Shown piece after piece: positions 46,535 to 54,423 of a stretch of DNA of 64,000 nucleotides. Every line of letters begins with the position of its first letter. The stretch's first letter is position 1. Source of the DNA: Sphingomonas sp. LM7 (lineage in GTDB: Bacteria > Pseudomonadota > Alphaproteobacteria > Sphingomonadales > Sphingomonadaceae); assembly GCF_002002925.1 (NCBI RefSeq), contig NZ_CP019511.1, positions 2,728,001 to 2,792,000 of the forward strand. Reading direction: 5' to 3'. Position numbers and translations under genes: made by a program. Under the pieces are notes generated by a model. It was not told the DNA's origin and did not search any database. It saw only the letters and a program-made list of their open reading frames with translations.

Positions 46535-47494
46535 TCAGATCAGGCCGAGCGTATCGGCATGCGGCAAGTCGCCGAGCGGATTGTCGTCGTGATGGCCGGT
46601 GTCGCCCAGCAACGCGTCGCCAAGCGGAATATCGGTCGCCAGCGTGTCGAGCAGGTCGGGGACGAGAAGGGGTGCAGACGCTTCGGACATGCCGCTGTCG
46701 CTCACGTCGAACACGTCGCTGATCGAGACGAGGCTGACGAGCGTCGAAATACCTCCCACCGGATCGGCGCCGAGCAGGTCGCCGAGCTGGTCGTCGACAA
46801 GGGGGAACACCGCTTCCGCCAGCGGGCCCGACGTCGCTGCGTCGAGTGGAGCCGAAGCCAGCTCCGCGACGGCGTCGATCACAGGCGAGGTCACCGAATC
46901 GAGGATCGGCGTCACGGTCTGTGCGACCATATCGACCGTGGTCGTAAGGAAATCGATCGCGTCATGCACCGCGGCGCCGGCGTCGGTCACCAGCGGTGCC
47001 TTCGTCACGACATGGCCAGCCATCTCCGCGAGGGCCGACGGTGCACCCGACGCCACGGCTTCTGCCGCCCCTGTCGATGATGTCGGCGCTTCAGCGGGCG
47101 CGGCTGCGTGGACTGTGCCACCGGGATGGGCAGGCGCGAAAACGGACAAGGCAGCCGGCGCGGCTGCAGTGAGGAATGTCGGAGCCTGAAGTGCCGCGAG
47201 GTCCAGCGCGAAGCCCGGATAGGCTGTTGCGCCGGAAAGGTGCGTGGCCTCGGGTGGTTCCTGCGCCTCGGCGACCACAGCACCGGGTTCGACCGGGGTC
47301 GTAGCTAACGCTGCCGGCGCGGCCTGCGCGATACCCACAGCGGCTGTCTGTACGTCGGCCGGCGGTGCGCCTGGCGCTGGCTTGGCCTCTCCGATCTGGA
47401 GATCGATCGGAGTCTGCCCGCCATAGAGGCCGAAATCCTGCGTCGACCAGGCAAGCAGGCGGTTGTCCGGGTTGAGCAGGATAGGATCGAGCAT
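46535..47494 (-). CDS. Ala-rich protein of the type I secretion cluster, unknown function
   Basis: This 319-aa protein starts MLDPILLNPDNRLLAWSTQDFG, a compact N-terminal region, followed by a long low-complexity Ala/Pro/Val/Thr stretch and a C-terminal half with repeated Leu/Asp/Gly units (LGDLLGADP, LGDALLGDT, LGDLPHADTLGLI). There is no signal peptide or membrane helix. Position (10 bases before the ABC gene, RBS GGAG shared with its stop) and an acidic-hydrophobic C-terminus suggest a secreted substrate or a surface partner. I do not recognise the family. The ATG at 47494 has a weak RBS; a TTG at 47515 is the alternative. Confidence 0.75.
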   Translation of the reverse strand: MLDPILLNPDNRLLAWSTQDFGLYGGQTPIDLQIGEAKPAPGAPPADVQTAAVGIAQAAPAALATTPVEPGAVVAEAQEPPEATHLSGATAYPGFALDLAALQAPTFLTAAAPAALSVFAPAHPGGTVHAAAPAEAPTSSTGAAEAVASGAPSALAEMAGHVVTKAPLVTDAGAAVHDAIDFLTTTVDMVAQTVTPILDSVTSPVIDAVAELASAPLDAATSGPLAEAVFPLVDDQLGDLLGADPVGGISTLVSLVSISDVFDVSDSGMSEASAPLLVPDLLDTLATDIPLGDALLGDTGHHDDNPLGDLPHADTLGLI

Positions 47495-47518
47495 GGCGGA
47501 CAATCCCGGATGCAAGAG

Positions 47519-47549
47519 GAGGCTGGGTCCGCTGTCCGGACCCAGCCTC
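47519..47549 (-). promoter_or_regulatory. 13-bp perfect intercistronic hairpin
   Basis: GAGGCTGGGTCCG and its exact complement (arms 47519-47531 and 47537-47549, five-base loop) lie between the small Ser/Asp-rich gene and the Ala-rich gene. On the minus strand it follows the first gene by nine bases and is not followed by a clear T tract. It may protect the upstream mRNA or partly terminate transcription, giving more of the small protein than of the transporter. That effect is inference. Confidence 0.7.
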
Positions 47550-47558
47550 GTCTAGGGG

Positions 47559-47828
47559 TCAGTCCGAGCTCGACTGGTCCGACGAACCCATCGCGTCGGT
47601 CACCGAACCGAGCAGGCCGTCGGTGCTCGTATCGAGGCCGATGCCGGTGTCGCTCGAATCATAGCTCTGATTGCCATCTTCGTCCTGGCTCCAAGATTCC
47701 GAGCTGTTGTTGGCGTCGAGGCCGATCGTCGAACTCACGTCGCCGGTGACGTCGCTGACCAGATTGCCGTCGCTCGAGTTCGAGCTCGATTCGCTGTCAT
47801 CGCTGAAAATGCCGCTGAGGGGGCTCAT
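47559..47828 (-). CDS. Small Ser/Asp-rich acidic protein with DTGIGLD motif, putative T1SS substrate
   Basis: This 89-aa protein contains no Lys, Arg, His or Cys. It begins MSPLSGIFSDD, consists mainly of Ser, Asp, Gly and Asn, and contains IGLD twice (TIGLDANN and TGIGLDTST). The second copy lies in DTGIGLD, which parallels DTGVGID of the small protein at the other end of the cluster. These segments resemble one degenerate RTX nonapeptide, but no tandem RTX array exists. GGAG seven bases from the ATG is a strong RBS. It is the first gene of the secretion operon, is separated from the rest by a hairpin, and is probably the most expressed. Confidence 0.8.
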   Translation of the reverse strand: MSPLSGIFSDDSESSSNSSDGNLVSDVTGDVSSTIGLDANNSSESWSQDEDGNQSYDSSDTGIGLDTSTDGLLGSVTDAMGSSDQSSSD

Positions 47829-48277
47829 GGCTCTACTCCTAAGTTATTGATGTTATGTGCGTTCGTCGTGGAGCGCAGCAGTAGAACCCGGCACGATATG
47901 CGACGTTCCAGACTTGGTTCGAGGCTGAAATCGCGCCAAATCGTCTAAAATGGGCCCGGCCCGGCCGTTAGTCTGACCCGTAACGATGCTGACGGGATGC
48001 GGGTTTGCAGCCCGCAGAACACCGGCCCCGGATCACTTTGATACGATGTCGAAATGATCGAATTGGGCACGTAATTGAACCGGGAAGATACGAATTAAAG
48101 CTGGAAAAATGCGGTGGTGCCCGCTCACCGGCAATTTTCTTATTAATGCTCTAACTTCGATCAGCCTCAGAACGCCCTTGATACTTCCCACCCGGCAGCG
48201 AGCCGGATGCGCAACATCGCATAGATCCCGCAGGATCTCCGAAAAGCGGCACTATCAAGTGGATTTGGGCATAGCCC
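47829..48277. other. 449-base gap, likely promoter region of the secretion operon
   Basis: No convincing gene is present. The stretch from about 48055 to 48160 is richer in A/T than its surroundings, as promoters often are. A six-pair hairpin TGCGGG-TTTGCAG-CCCGCA lies at 47998-48016, and a GGCCCGGCCCGGCC tract near 47952. The promoter of the minus-strand secretion operon should lie here, but I cannot name specific -35 or -10 boxes with confidence. Confidence 0.5.
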
Positions 48278-48370
48278 TGGCGGAGACGGAGGGATTCGAA
48301 CCCTCGGTAGGAGTAATCCCCCTACGGCGGTTTAGCAAACCGCTGGTTTCAGCCACTCACCCACGTCTCC
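48278..48370 (-). tRNA. tRNA-Ser (anticodon GCT), CCA encoded
   Basis: On the minus strand the acceptor stem GGAGACG pairs with CGTCTCC, followed by discriminator G and encoded CCA (48278-48280). The anticodon arm GCGGT-TTGCTAA-ACCGC gives anticodon GCT, reading AGC and AGU. The long variable arm and the T arm with GGTTCGAATCC are present. It is the second serine tRNA in the window. Confidence 0.97.
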
Positions 48371-48522
48371 GGAAGGGGCCCGAGCGGAGCGCTATAGCGA
48401 CGGTCTTTTCGCGGATCAACGGCAGAACCGCCTTGACGCGAAATCGATTCCCGTCGTTGCCCGTTCATTGCAGCGTCAGGCGCATGCAAGTAGCGTAGGC
48501 TATCGGACTTTGGGGGTGAAGA

Positions 48523-49269
48523 ATGCGCGTGCGGACCTTGATGCTGTGGGCGGCGACTGCCGCACTCGGGCTCGGCGCAGTTCCCGCTGCCGCCCAGATC
48601 ACCACGATCGATCCCAACACGGCGATCGATTCGGACCTCGATGCGCCGCCGCCCGTGCGCAACGATCCGCAGCCGATCGACCAGGGCGCCTATCAGGAAG
48701 TTCCGCGCGACGACCCCATCCCCGCGCCGCAGCCCGTTCAGCCGCCCGTCGACGCCACCGCCGCCGGCGCGCGCGCGCAGGCGACCAACACCTATCAGCG
48801 CGACGACCTGATCGGCGCGGCGGAGGGCGTGTTCGGCAAGGGCGCCTCGGGCCTTGCCGGGATCATCGAGGACATCCTCAAGGATCAGGGCCAGCCCAAT
48901 GCCTATATCGCCGGGCGCGAGGCGGGTGGCGCGATCGGCGTCGGCCTGCGCTATGGCTCGGGCGAGATCTTCCACAAGGTCGAAGGCCAGCGCAAAGTCT
49001 ATTGGACCGGCCCGTCGATCGGCTTCGACATCGGCGGCGATGCCAACAAGGTCTTCGTCCTCGTCTACAATCTCTACGACAGCCAGGAACTCTACAAGCG
49101 GTTCCCCTCGGGCGAAGGCCGCGTCTATTTCGTCGGCGGCTTTTCGGCGGGCTATCTGCGCCGCGGCGATGTCGTGCTGATCCCGGTGCGCCTCGGCGTC
49201 GGCTGGCGGCTCGGCGTCAATGCCGGCTACATGAAATTCAGCGAGAAGCAGCGCTGGCTGCCATTCTGA
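48523..49269 (+). CDS. eipA: EipA-type periplasmic envelope protein (DUF1134)
   Basis: This 248-aa protein has a signal peptide (MRVRTLMLWAATAALGLGAVPAAAQ), a Pro/Asp-rich spacer to about residue 80, and a DUF1134 domain with IAGREAGGAIGVGLRYGSGE, VYWTGPSIGFDIGGDANKVFVLVYNL and the ending GVNAGYMKF. The Brucella family member EipA is a periplasmic protein needed for envelope integrity, and homologues are essential in some alphaproteobacteria. GGGGTGAAG precedes the ATG. It stands alone between tRNA-Ser and the PAS kinase. Confidence 0.92.
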   Translation: MRVRTLMLWAATAALGLGAVPAAAQITTIDPNTAIDSDLDAPPPVRNDPQPIDQGAYQEVPRDDPIPAPQPVQPPVDATAAGARAQATNTYQRDDLIGAAEGVFGKGASGLAGIIEDILKDQGQPNAYIAGREAGGAIGVGLRYGSGEIFHKVEGQRKVYWTGPSIGFDIGGDANKVFVLVYNLYDSQELYKRFPSGEGRVYFVGGFSAGYLRRGDVVLIPVRLGVGWRLGVNAGYMKFSEKQRWLPF

Positions 49270-49367
49270 TCGGGTCAGCCGCCTGATTTCAGCCATTTGG
49301 GAACAAGCTTCCTCGCTTCGCGTTTTGCGCGGTGAGCCGGGTCGTGTGCGGAACCCGCGGGGAACCC

Positions 49368-51326
49368 ATGACGCCTGCCGCTTCCATCGAATCCGGCGCA
49401 AATCGTTTCGAGCTGCTCGTCCAGAGCGTGGCCGATTATGCGATCTACATGCTCGATCCCACTGGCGTGGTGGTGAGCTGGAACACCGGCGCCCAGCGCT
49501 TCAAGGGCTATACGCAGGACGAGATCATCGGCCAGCATTTCTCGCGCTTCTACACGAGCGAGGATCGCGCGGCGGAAATCCCGGCCTATGCGCTGCGGAC
49601 CGCGCAGCACGAAGGCAGGTTCGAAGCTGAAGGCTGGCGCGTCCGCAAGGACGGCACGCGCTTCTGGGCCAATGTCGTCATCGATCCCATTCGCGAAGCC
49701 TCGGGCGAGTTGATCGGCTTCGCGAAAGTCACGCGCGACCTCACCGAACGCCGCGCCAACGAAGAAGCGCTACGCAGCAGCGAAGAGCGGTTCCGCCTGC
49801 TCGTCCAGAGTGTGACCGACTATGCGATCTACATGCTCGACATCGATGGCCATGTCGCGAGCTGGAACGCCGGCGCCGAACGCTTCAAGGGGTATCTGGC
49901 AGACGAGATCATCGGCCGGCATTTCTCCGATTTCTACGGCGAGGAAGATCGCGCGGCCGGCCTCCCGGCCAGGGCGCTGGAGCAGGCGCGCACGCAAGGC
50001 CGCTTCGAAGCCGAAGGCTGGCGCGTGCGCAAGGACGGCACCCGGTTCTGGGCCAGCGTCGTCATCGATCCGGTGCACGATCCGCTGGGCGAGTTGATTG
50101 GCTTCGCCAAGATCACCCGCGATCTCACCGAACGGCGCCAGTCGCAGATTGCGCTGGAGCAGGCGCAACAGGCGTTTTTCCAATCGCAGAAGATGGAATC
50201 GCTCGGCCAGCTGACCGGTGGCGTCGCGCACGACTTCAACAATCTGCTCGCCGCGATCGTCGGCAGCCTCGATCTTGCCCGCCGCAAGATGGCCGAGGGC
50301 GCCGACATCTCGCGCTTCATCGACAATGCGATGAAGGCGGCCGAGCGCGGCGCGACGCTGACTCAGCGCATGCTCGCCTTTGCGCGCAAACAGGAGCTCA
50401 AGCTCGAGACGGTCGATCCCGCCGCGCTGGTGCGCGGCATGGCCGAGCTGCTCCAGCGCACCATCGGCGGTGGCGTCCGCATCGACACCCAGTTCCCGCT
50501 GATGCTCAAGCGCGTGCATGCTGATCCCGCGCAGCTCGAGCTTGCGCTGCTCAACCTCGCAGTCAATGCGCGCGACGCGATGCCCGATGGCGGGCGGATC
50601 GTGATCGCCGCGCGCGAGGAGCATGTTCTCACCGGCGAAGGCCTCAAGCCGGGCGACTATGTCTGCCTGTCGGTCACCGACAGCGGCGGCGGCATGGACG
50701 CCGATACGCTGGCCCGCGCCACCGAGCCGTTCTACACTACCAAGGGCATCGGCAAGGGCACCGGGCTCGGCCTGTCGATGGTCCACGGCTTCGCTGAGCA
50801 ATGCGGCGGCAGGCTGGTGCTCGACAGCCGGCTGGACGAAGGCACCACCGCCGATATCTGGCTCCCGGTTTCTGACGACGCGATCAAGCTGTGCCCCGAC
50901 GAGGCCAGCGGCGACGCGCCGGGACCGGACCAGCTGGTGGTGCTGGCAGTGGACGACGACGCACTGGTGCTCATCAACACCGCCGCGATGCTCGAAGACG
51001 CCGGGCATCGCGTGCTCCAGGCCCAATCGGGCCAGGCAGCACTCCAGCTGCTCGGCGAACACCGCGTCGATTTGCTCGTCACCGACTATGCGATGCCCGA
51101 GATGACCGGCGCCCAGCTCGCCCAGGCCGCGCAGGCAGGATGGCCGGCGCTGCCGGTCTTGCTCGTCTCGGGCTATGCCGAGCTGCCCGAGGGTATAGCC
51201 GCGGATTTCACTCGGCTCGCCAAGCCGTTCCGCCAGGATCAGCTGCTGCCCGCCGTCGAACAGGCAGTCGCCGCCCGGCGCCCGAGCGCGGCAGTGCTCG
51301 AATTCTCGCGACGCAAGCGCCGCTAG
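49368..51326 (+). CDS. Hybrid sensor histidine kinase with two near-duplicate PAS domains
   Basis: From ATG 49368 the protein is 652 aa. Two PAS/PAC units (about residues 12-130 and 137-255) are roughly three-quarters identical and share the block RFEAEGWRVRKDGTRFWA. A HisKA domain (H-box TGGVAHDFNNLL), a HATPase domain (NLAVNARDAM, DSGGGMD, GKGTGLGLSM) and a receiver with Asp in LLVTDYAMPEM follow. No membrane segment is present. The start at 49368 is preferred because GGGGAA lies just upstream; an in-frame GTG at 49332 is the alternative. The domain plan from HisKA on matches the kinase at the left edge of the window. Confidence 0.93.
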   Translation: MTPAASIESGANRFELLVQSVADYAIYMLDPTGVVVSWNTGAQRFKGYTQDEIIGQHFSRFYTSEDRAAEIPAYALRTAQHEGRFEAEGWRVRKDGTRFWANVVIDPIREASGELIGFAKVTRDLTERRANEEALRSSEERFRLLVQSVTDYAIYMLDIDGHVASWNAGAERFKGYLADEIIGRHFSDFYGEEDRAAGLPARALEQARTQGRFEAEGWRVRKDGTRFWASVVIDPVHDPLGELIGFAKITRDLTERRQSQIALEQAQQAFFQSQKMESLGQLTGGVAHDFNNLLAAIVGSLDLARRKMAEGADISRFIDNAMKAAERGATLTQRMLAFARKQELKLETVDPAALVRGMAELLQRTIGGGVRIDTQFPLMLKRVHADPAQLELALLNLAVNARDAMPDGGRIVIAAREEHVLTGEGLKPGDYVCLSVTDSGGGMDADTLARATEPFYTTKGIGKGTGLGLSMVHGFAEQCGGRLVLDSRLDEGTTADIWLPVSDDAIKLCPDEASGDAPGPDQLVVLAVDDDALVLINTAAMLEDAGHRVLQAQSGQAALQLLGEHRVDLLVTDYAMPEMTGAQLAQAAQAGWPALPVLLVSGYAELPEGIAADFTRLAKPFRQDQLLPAVEQAVAARRPSAAVLEFSRRKRR

Positions 51327-51422
51327 AGCATCTCGGGTAGGTGGCGCGTATAGCAGGTGCCCCTTCTATCAAGCTGCGCTCTGAGAAAGACCTCGAAACC
51401 CGAATGTGAATATGCGCTAGCC

Positions 51423-52208
51423 TCACCAGGGCCAGCGCGCCCGGCGCCTGGGCGGCGGCGGCGGCGCTTCGGCAGGCTCGCGACGGATCATCCAGCTATG
51501 GTTCTCGACGATCACTGCAGGCACCGATCGGCCCTGCGTGTCGCGGGACGGGCGAAAGCGGAACCGCGCTTCGATCAGCCGGCATGTCGTCGCGTCCAGC
51601 TCCGCGCTGCCGCTCGACCGGGTTATCTCGCAATCCCGGACGCGTCCGTCGGTCCAGACGAGGTAGCGCACGCCCACCGTGCCGCCGGTCCCGGACTCCG
51701 CCGCGCCATCGGGATAGTCCGAATCCCTCAGCTGCCCGCGGACCCAGCGCGGCGGAGTCTCCGCGCCGCCATCGCCGCTGCCGTCGCCCGCGCCGCCGCT
51801 GCCACGCCCGTCGCCCTCCCCGCCGCTGCCGGTGCCGGGCCCGACCACATCGGCGCTACCCGCCGAGGGGGCCGCGCCTGTCCCCGCAATCGGCGCCGCG
51901 ACCACCGGCGGCGGCGGCGATGGCACGACCGGAGCCGGCGCGACGACCTCGGTCGGTTCGGATCGCAAATTGGGGGGCGAGGCCGCGCCCTCGCGGCGAC
52001 GGCTCTGCACCTGGTGGGGGCGTAGCGTCTCGCGCGGCGGTGGAGGCGGATCGGGTCCGACCTCGAACAGCTGGAGCGCTTCTTCGGGCACGGCGCTGCC
52101 GCCCAATGCAAGCCCGGCAATCAGCGCATAGCCGAGCGCCGCGGTCAGCGCCGCGGCACCCAGCGCCGCCCTGCCGCGCTCCGCTCGAGTCGATCGCACA
52201 AAACCCAT
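51423..52208 (-). CDS. TonB-family C-terminal domain protein
   Basis: This 261-aa protein has one N-terminal membrane helix (about 15-36, ALGAAALTAALGYALIAGLALGG) and a Pro/Gly/Ala-rich periplasmic spanner. Within it is an almost pure Gly/Ser/Asp tract, and a TonB-like C-terminal domain follows (VGVRYLVWTDGRVRDCEITRSSGSAELDATTCRLIEARFRFRPSRD). Two Cys in that domain (about 185 and 199) may form a disulfide. It likely transduces energy or contacts an outer-membrane partner. There are no ExbB/ExbD genes nearby, and the RBS is weak. Confidence 0.87.
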   Translation of the reverse strand: MGFVRSTRAERGRAALGAAALTAALGYALIAGLALGGSAVPEEALQLFEVGPDPPPPPRETLRPHQVQSRRREGAASPPNLRSEPTEVVAPAPVVPSPPPPVVAAPIAGTGAAPSAGSADVVGPGTGSGGEGDGRGSGGAGDGSGDGGAETPPRWVRGQLRDSDYPDGAAESGTGGTVGVRYLVWTDGRVRDCEITRSSGSAELDATTCRLIEARFRFRPSRDTQGRSVPAVIVENHSWMIRREPAEAPPPPPRRRARWPW

Positions 52209-52312
52209 GACACTAGTCGCTCTGGCCCGGGAGGAACGTCCTCCGCAGGATCAGCGATAGAAACGTGCGGTGAGGCCGCGGGATGCATCGTCCCGCTACG
52301 CCGACGTCGGGC

Positions 52313-53638
52313 TCAGCCGAACTCGACCGACTCGAACCGCACCGGCGCGCCGATCGCGGCATTGGCGAGCTGCCCGTCCCACATCACCCGATTGCCGCGG
52401 ACGATCGTGCCGAGCGGCTTGCCGGTCAGCGTCATGCCGGTGAAGGGCGACCAGCCGCACTTGGAGGCAAGCCATTCCTCTTCGATCGTCCACCGCGCCT
52501 TGAGGTCGACGACCGTGAAATCGGCGTCATAGCCGACGGCGATGCGCCCCTTGCCGACGATGCCGAACACGCGCTGCGGCCCGGCGCTGGTCAAGTCGAT
52601 CAGCCGCTGGAGCGTCAGCCGCCCCTCGGCAACATGGTTGAGCAGCAACGGCAGCAAGGTCTGCACCCCGGGCATGCCGCTTGGGCTGGCGGGATAGGGC
52701 TGGGCCTTTTCCTCCAGCGTGTGCGGGGCATGGTCGGATCCGATCACATCGGGAACGCCCTGGTTGAGCCAGCGCCACAGTCCGTCGCGATGCGCGCCCG
52801 AACGGATCGGCGGGTTCATCTGCGCCCAGGTCCCCAGCCGCGGATAGGCTTCCTCGCCCGCCAGCGTCAGGTGCTGCGGGGTGACCTCGCACGTCGCGAT
52901 GTCCTTGTGCTTGCCCAGCAGCTCCAGCTCGGCCGGCGTGGTGATGTGCAGCACATGGATCCGCCGCCCGGCCTCGCGCGCGAGCCGCAGGATGCGCTGC
53001 GTCGCCAGCAGCGCGCTCTCGTCGTCGCGCCACACCGGATGCGACGCCGGGTCGCCCGCGATGCGCTCGTCCAGCCGCGCATTCATCCGCGCTTCGTCCT
53101 CGGCATGGATCGCCACGCGCCGCTTGCCCGATGCGAGCACGCGCGCCAGCTCCGAATCCTCGGCGACCAGCAGATCGCCCGTCGACGCGCCCATGAAGAT
53201 CTTCACGCCCGCCGTGCCCGGCAACCGCTCGAGCTCCTTGAGCTGCGGCGCATTGGCGGCGGTGGCGCCGACATAGAACGCATGATCGCACCACATGCGG
53301 TCCCTGGCGCGCGCCAGCTTGTCGTTCACTGCCTCGGCGCTGTCGGTGTTGGGCTTCGTATTCGGCATCTCGAACACCGCGGTCACCCCGCCGAGCACCG
53401 CCGCGCGGCTGCCGCTCTCCAGGTCTTCCTTGCGCTCGAGCCCCGGCTCGCGAAAATGAACCTGGCTGTCGATCACGCCGGGCAGCACGTCGAGCCCGGT
53501 GCAGTCCACTGTCTCGCCTGCATCGCCCACATTGCCGATCGCGACGATGCGGCCACCGGTTACGCCGATATCGGCTTCGGCCGGGCCGCCGGGCAAATGC
53601 ACACGGCCATTGATGAGTTTGAGATCGACGCTCGTCAT
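52313..53638 (-). CDS. pyrC: Dihydroorotase-family amidohydrolase with atypical metal site
   Basis: This 441-aa TIM-barrel amidohydrolase lies close to class I dihydroorotases (GVIDSQVHFREPG, FEMPNTKPNT, GSDHAPH). The canonical DxHxH metal motif reads Asp57-Ser-Gln59-Val-His61, so the first metal His is Gln. The bridging position appears to be Lys146 in GVKIFMGA rather than the Asp usual in class I; the other ligands His178, His231 and Asp302 are present. It may be active pyrimidine-pathway dihydroorotase of an alphaproteobacterial subtype, a hydantoinase-like enzyme, or a non-catalytic partner. ATG 53638 has GAGGG upstream. Confidence 0.85.
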   Translation of the reverse strand: MTSVDLKLINGRVHLPGGPAEADIGVTGGRIVAIGNVGDAGETVDCTGLDVLPGVIDSQVHFREPGLERKEDLESGSRAAVLGGVTAVFEMPNTKPNTDSAEAVNDKLARARDRMWCDHAFYVGATAANAPQLKELERLPGTAGVKIFMGASTGDLLVAEDSELARVLASGKRRVAIHAEDEARMNARLDERIAGDPASHPVWRDDESALLATQRILRLAREAGRRIHVLHITTPAELELLGKHKDIATCEVTPQHLTLAGEEAYPRLGTWAQMNPPIRSGAHRDGLWRWLNQGVPDVIGSDHAPHTLEEKAQPYPASPSGMPGVQTLLPLLLNHVAEGRLTLQRLIDLTSAGPQRVFGIVGKGRIAVGYDADFTVVDLKARWTIEEEWLASKCGWSPFTGMTLTGKPLGTIVRGNRVMWDGQLANAAIGAPVRFESVEFG

Positions 53639-53682
53639 ATCGCCCTCTTCCGTCACGGGGGCCCTGCCCCTACCTGTTCCTC

Positions 53683-54423
53683 ATGAACGAGACCAGTCCC
53701 GGAACATGGCTGCCCGATCGCGCACTGCTGCGCGTGAGCGGCGAGGACGTACGCGGCTTCCTGCAAGGGCTGGTGACTCAGGACCTGGCGCAGGTGGCGC
53801 CCGGCGCGCCGCAATGGGCCGGACTGCTGACGCCGCAGGGCAAGGCGCTGTTCGATTTCATCCTGTGGGCGAACGGGGACGCGATCCTGATCGATTGTGA
53901 GGCTACCGCTCGCGAAGCGCTCGCCCGCCGCCTGACATTATATCGCCTGCGCCGGCCGATCGTGATCGAACCCGTCGATGGTGGTGTCCATTGGCGTCGC
54001 GAAGGCGAGGAAGGCGTCGCAGATCCGCGCCTGGCCGCGCTTGGCCGCCGCTGGCTCGGCGCGTCGGGCGAGCTCCCCGCGACCGGCTGGCACGAACACC
54101 GCCTCCGCCTCGGCGTAACCGAGGGCGCCGCCGAGCTTGGCCAGGACAAGACCTTGTGGCTCGAATGCAATGCTTCGGAGCTGGCCGGAGTCAGCTTCAC
54201 CAAGGGATGCTATGTCGGCCAGGAAAATACGGCGCGAATGCACTACCGCGCCAAGGTCAATCGCCGCCTCGTCGTCGCGCCGATCGGCGAGGCGGGGGAC
54301 AAGACGCGGGCGCTTTATCCCGATTTCGGCCTGATGGTCGAGCTTCGGCGCGTGGAAGCGCTCGGCGACGCGATCGTCCCGGACTGGCTGGCCGCCGCCC
54401 TCGTCGCCGCGCCCGCCGCCTGA
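53683..54423 (+). CDS. ygfZ: Folate-binding YgfZ/GcvT-like protein
   Basis: This 246-aa protein has the YgfZ signature KGCYVGQE with its conserved Cys, followed by NTARMHYRAKVNRRL, and an N-terminal GcvT-like domain (LLRVSGEDVRGFLQGLVTQDL, GLLTPQGKALFDFIL). YgfZ uses a folate to support iron-sulfur cluster enzyme assembly or repair. It is divergent from the dihydroorotase-family gene, 44 bases apart. Its 3' end overlaps a convergent hydrolase gene by 109 bases. Confidence 0.93.
   Translation: MNETSPGTWLPDRALLRVSGEDVRGFLQGLVTQDLAQVAPGAPQWAGLLTPQGKALFDFILWANGDAILIDCEATAREALARRLTLYRLRRPIVIEPVDGGVHWRREGEEGVADPRLAALGRRWLGASGELPATGWHEHRLRLGVTEGAAELGQDKTLWLECNASELAGVSFTKGCYVGQENTARMHYRAKVNRRLVVAPIGEAGDKTRALYPDFGLMVELRRVEALGDAIVPDWLAAALVAAPAA

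Noticed and set aside
43613..47080. A 1155-codon open frame on the plus strand across the secretion cluster
   Set aside because: It is antisense to the exporter and adaptor, whose motifs are unmistakable. Its product is Arg/Gln/His-rich without domains, as expected of a mirror frame in GC-rich DNA.
47559..47828. Calling the small acidic proteins RTX proteins
   Set aside because: Only one degenerate GxGxD-like unit is present in each (two IGLD in the first), not the tandem nonapeptides needed for a calcium-binding roll.
51770..51860. CRISPR-like or tandem repeat in the Gly/Ser tract of the TonB-like gene
   Set aside because: It is coding low complexity (GSGG and GDG codons) without regular spacers.
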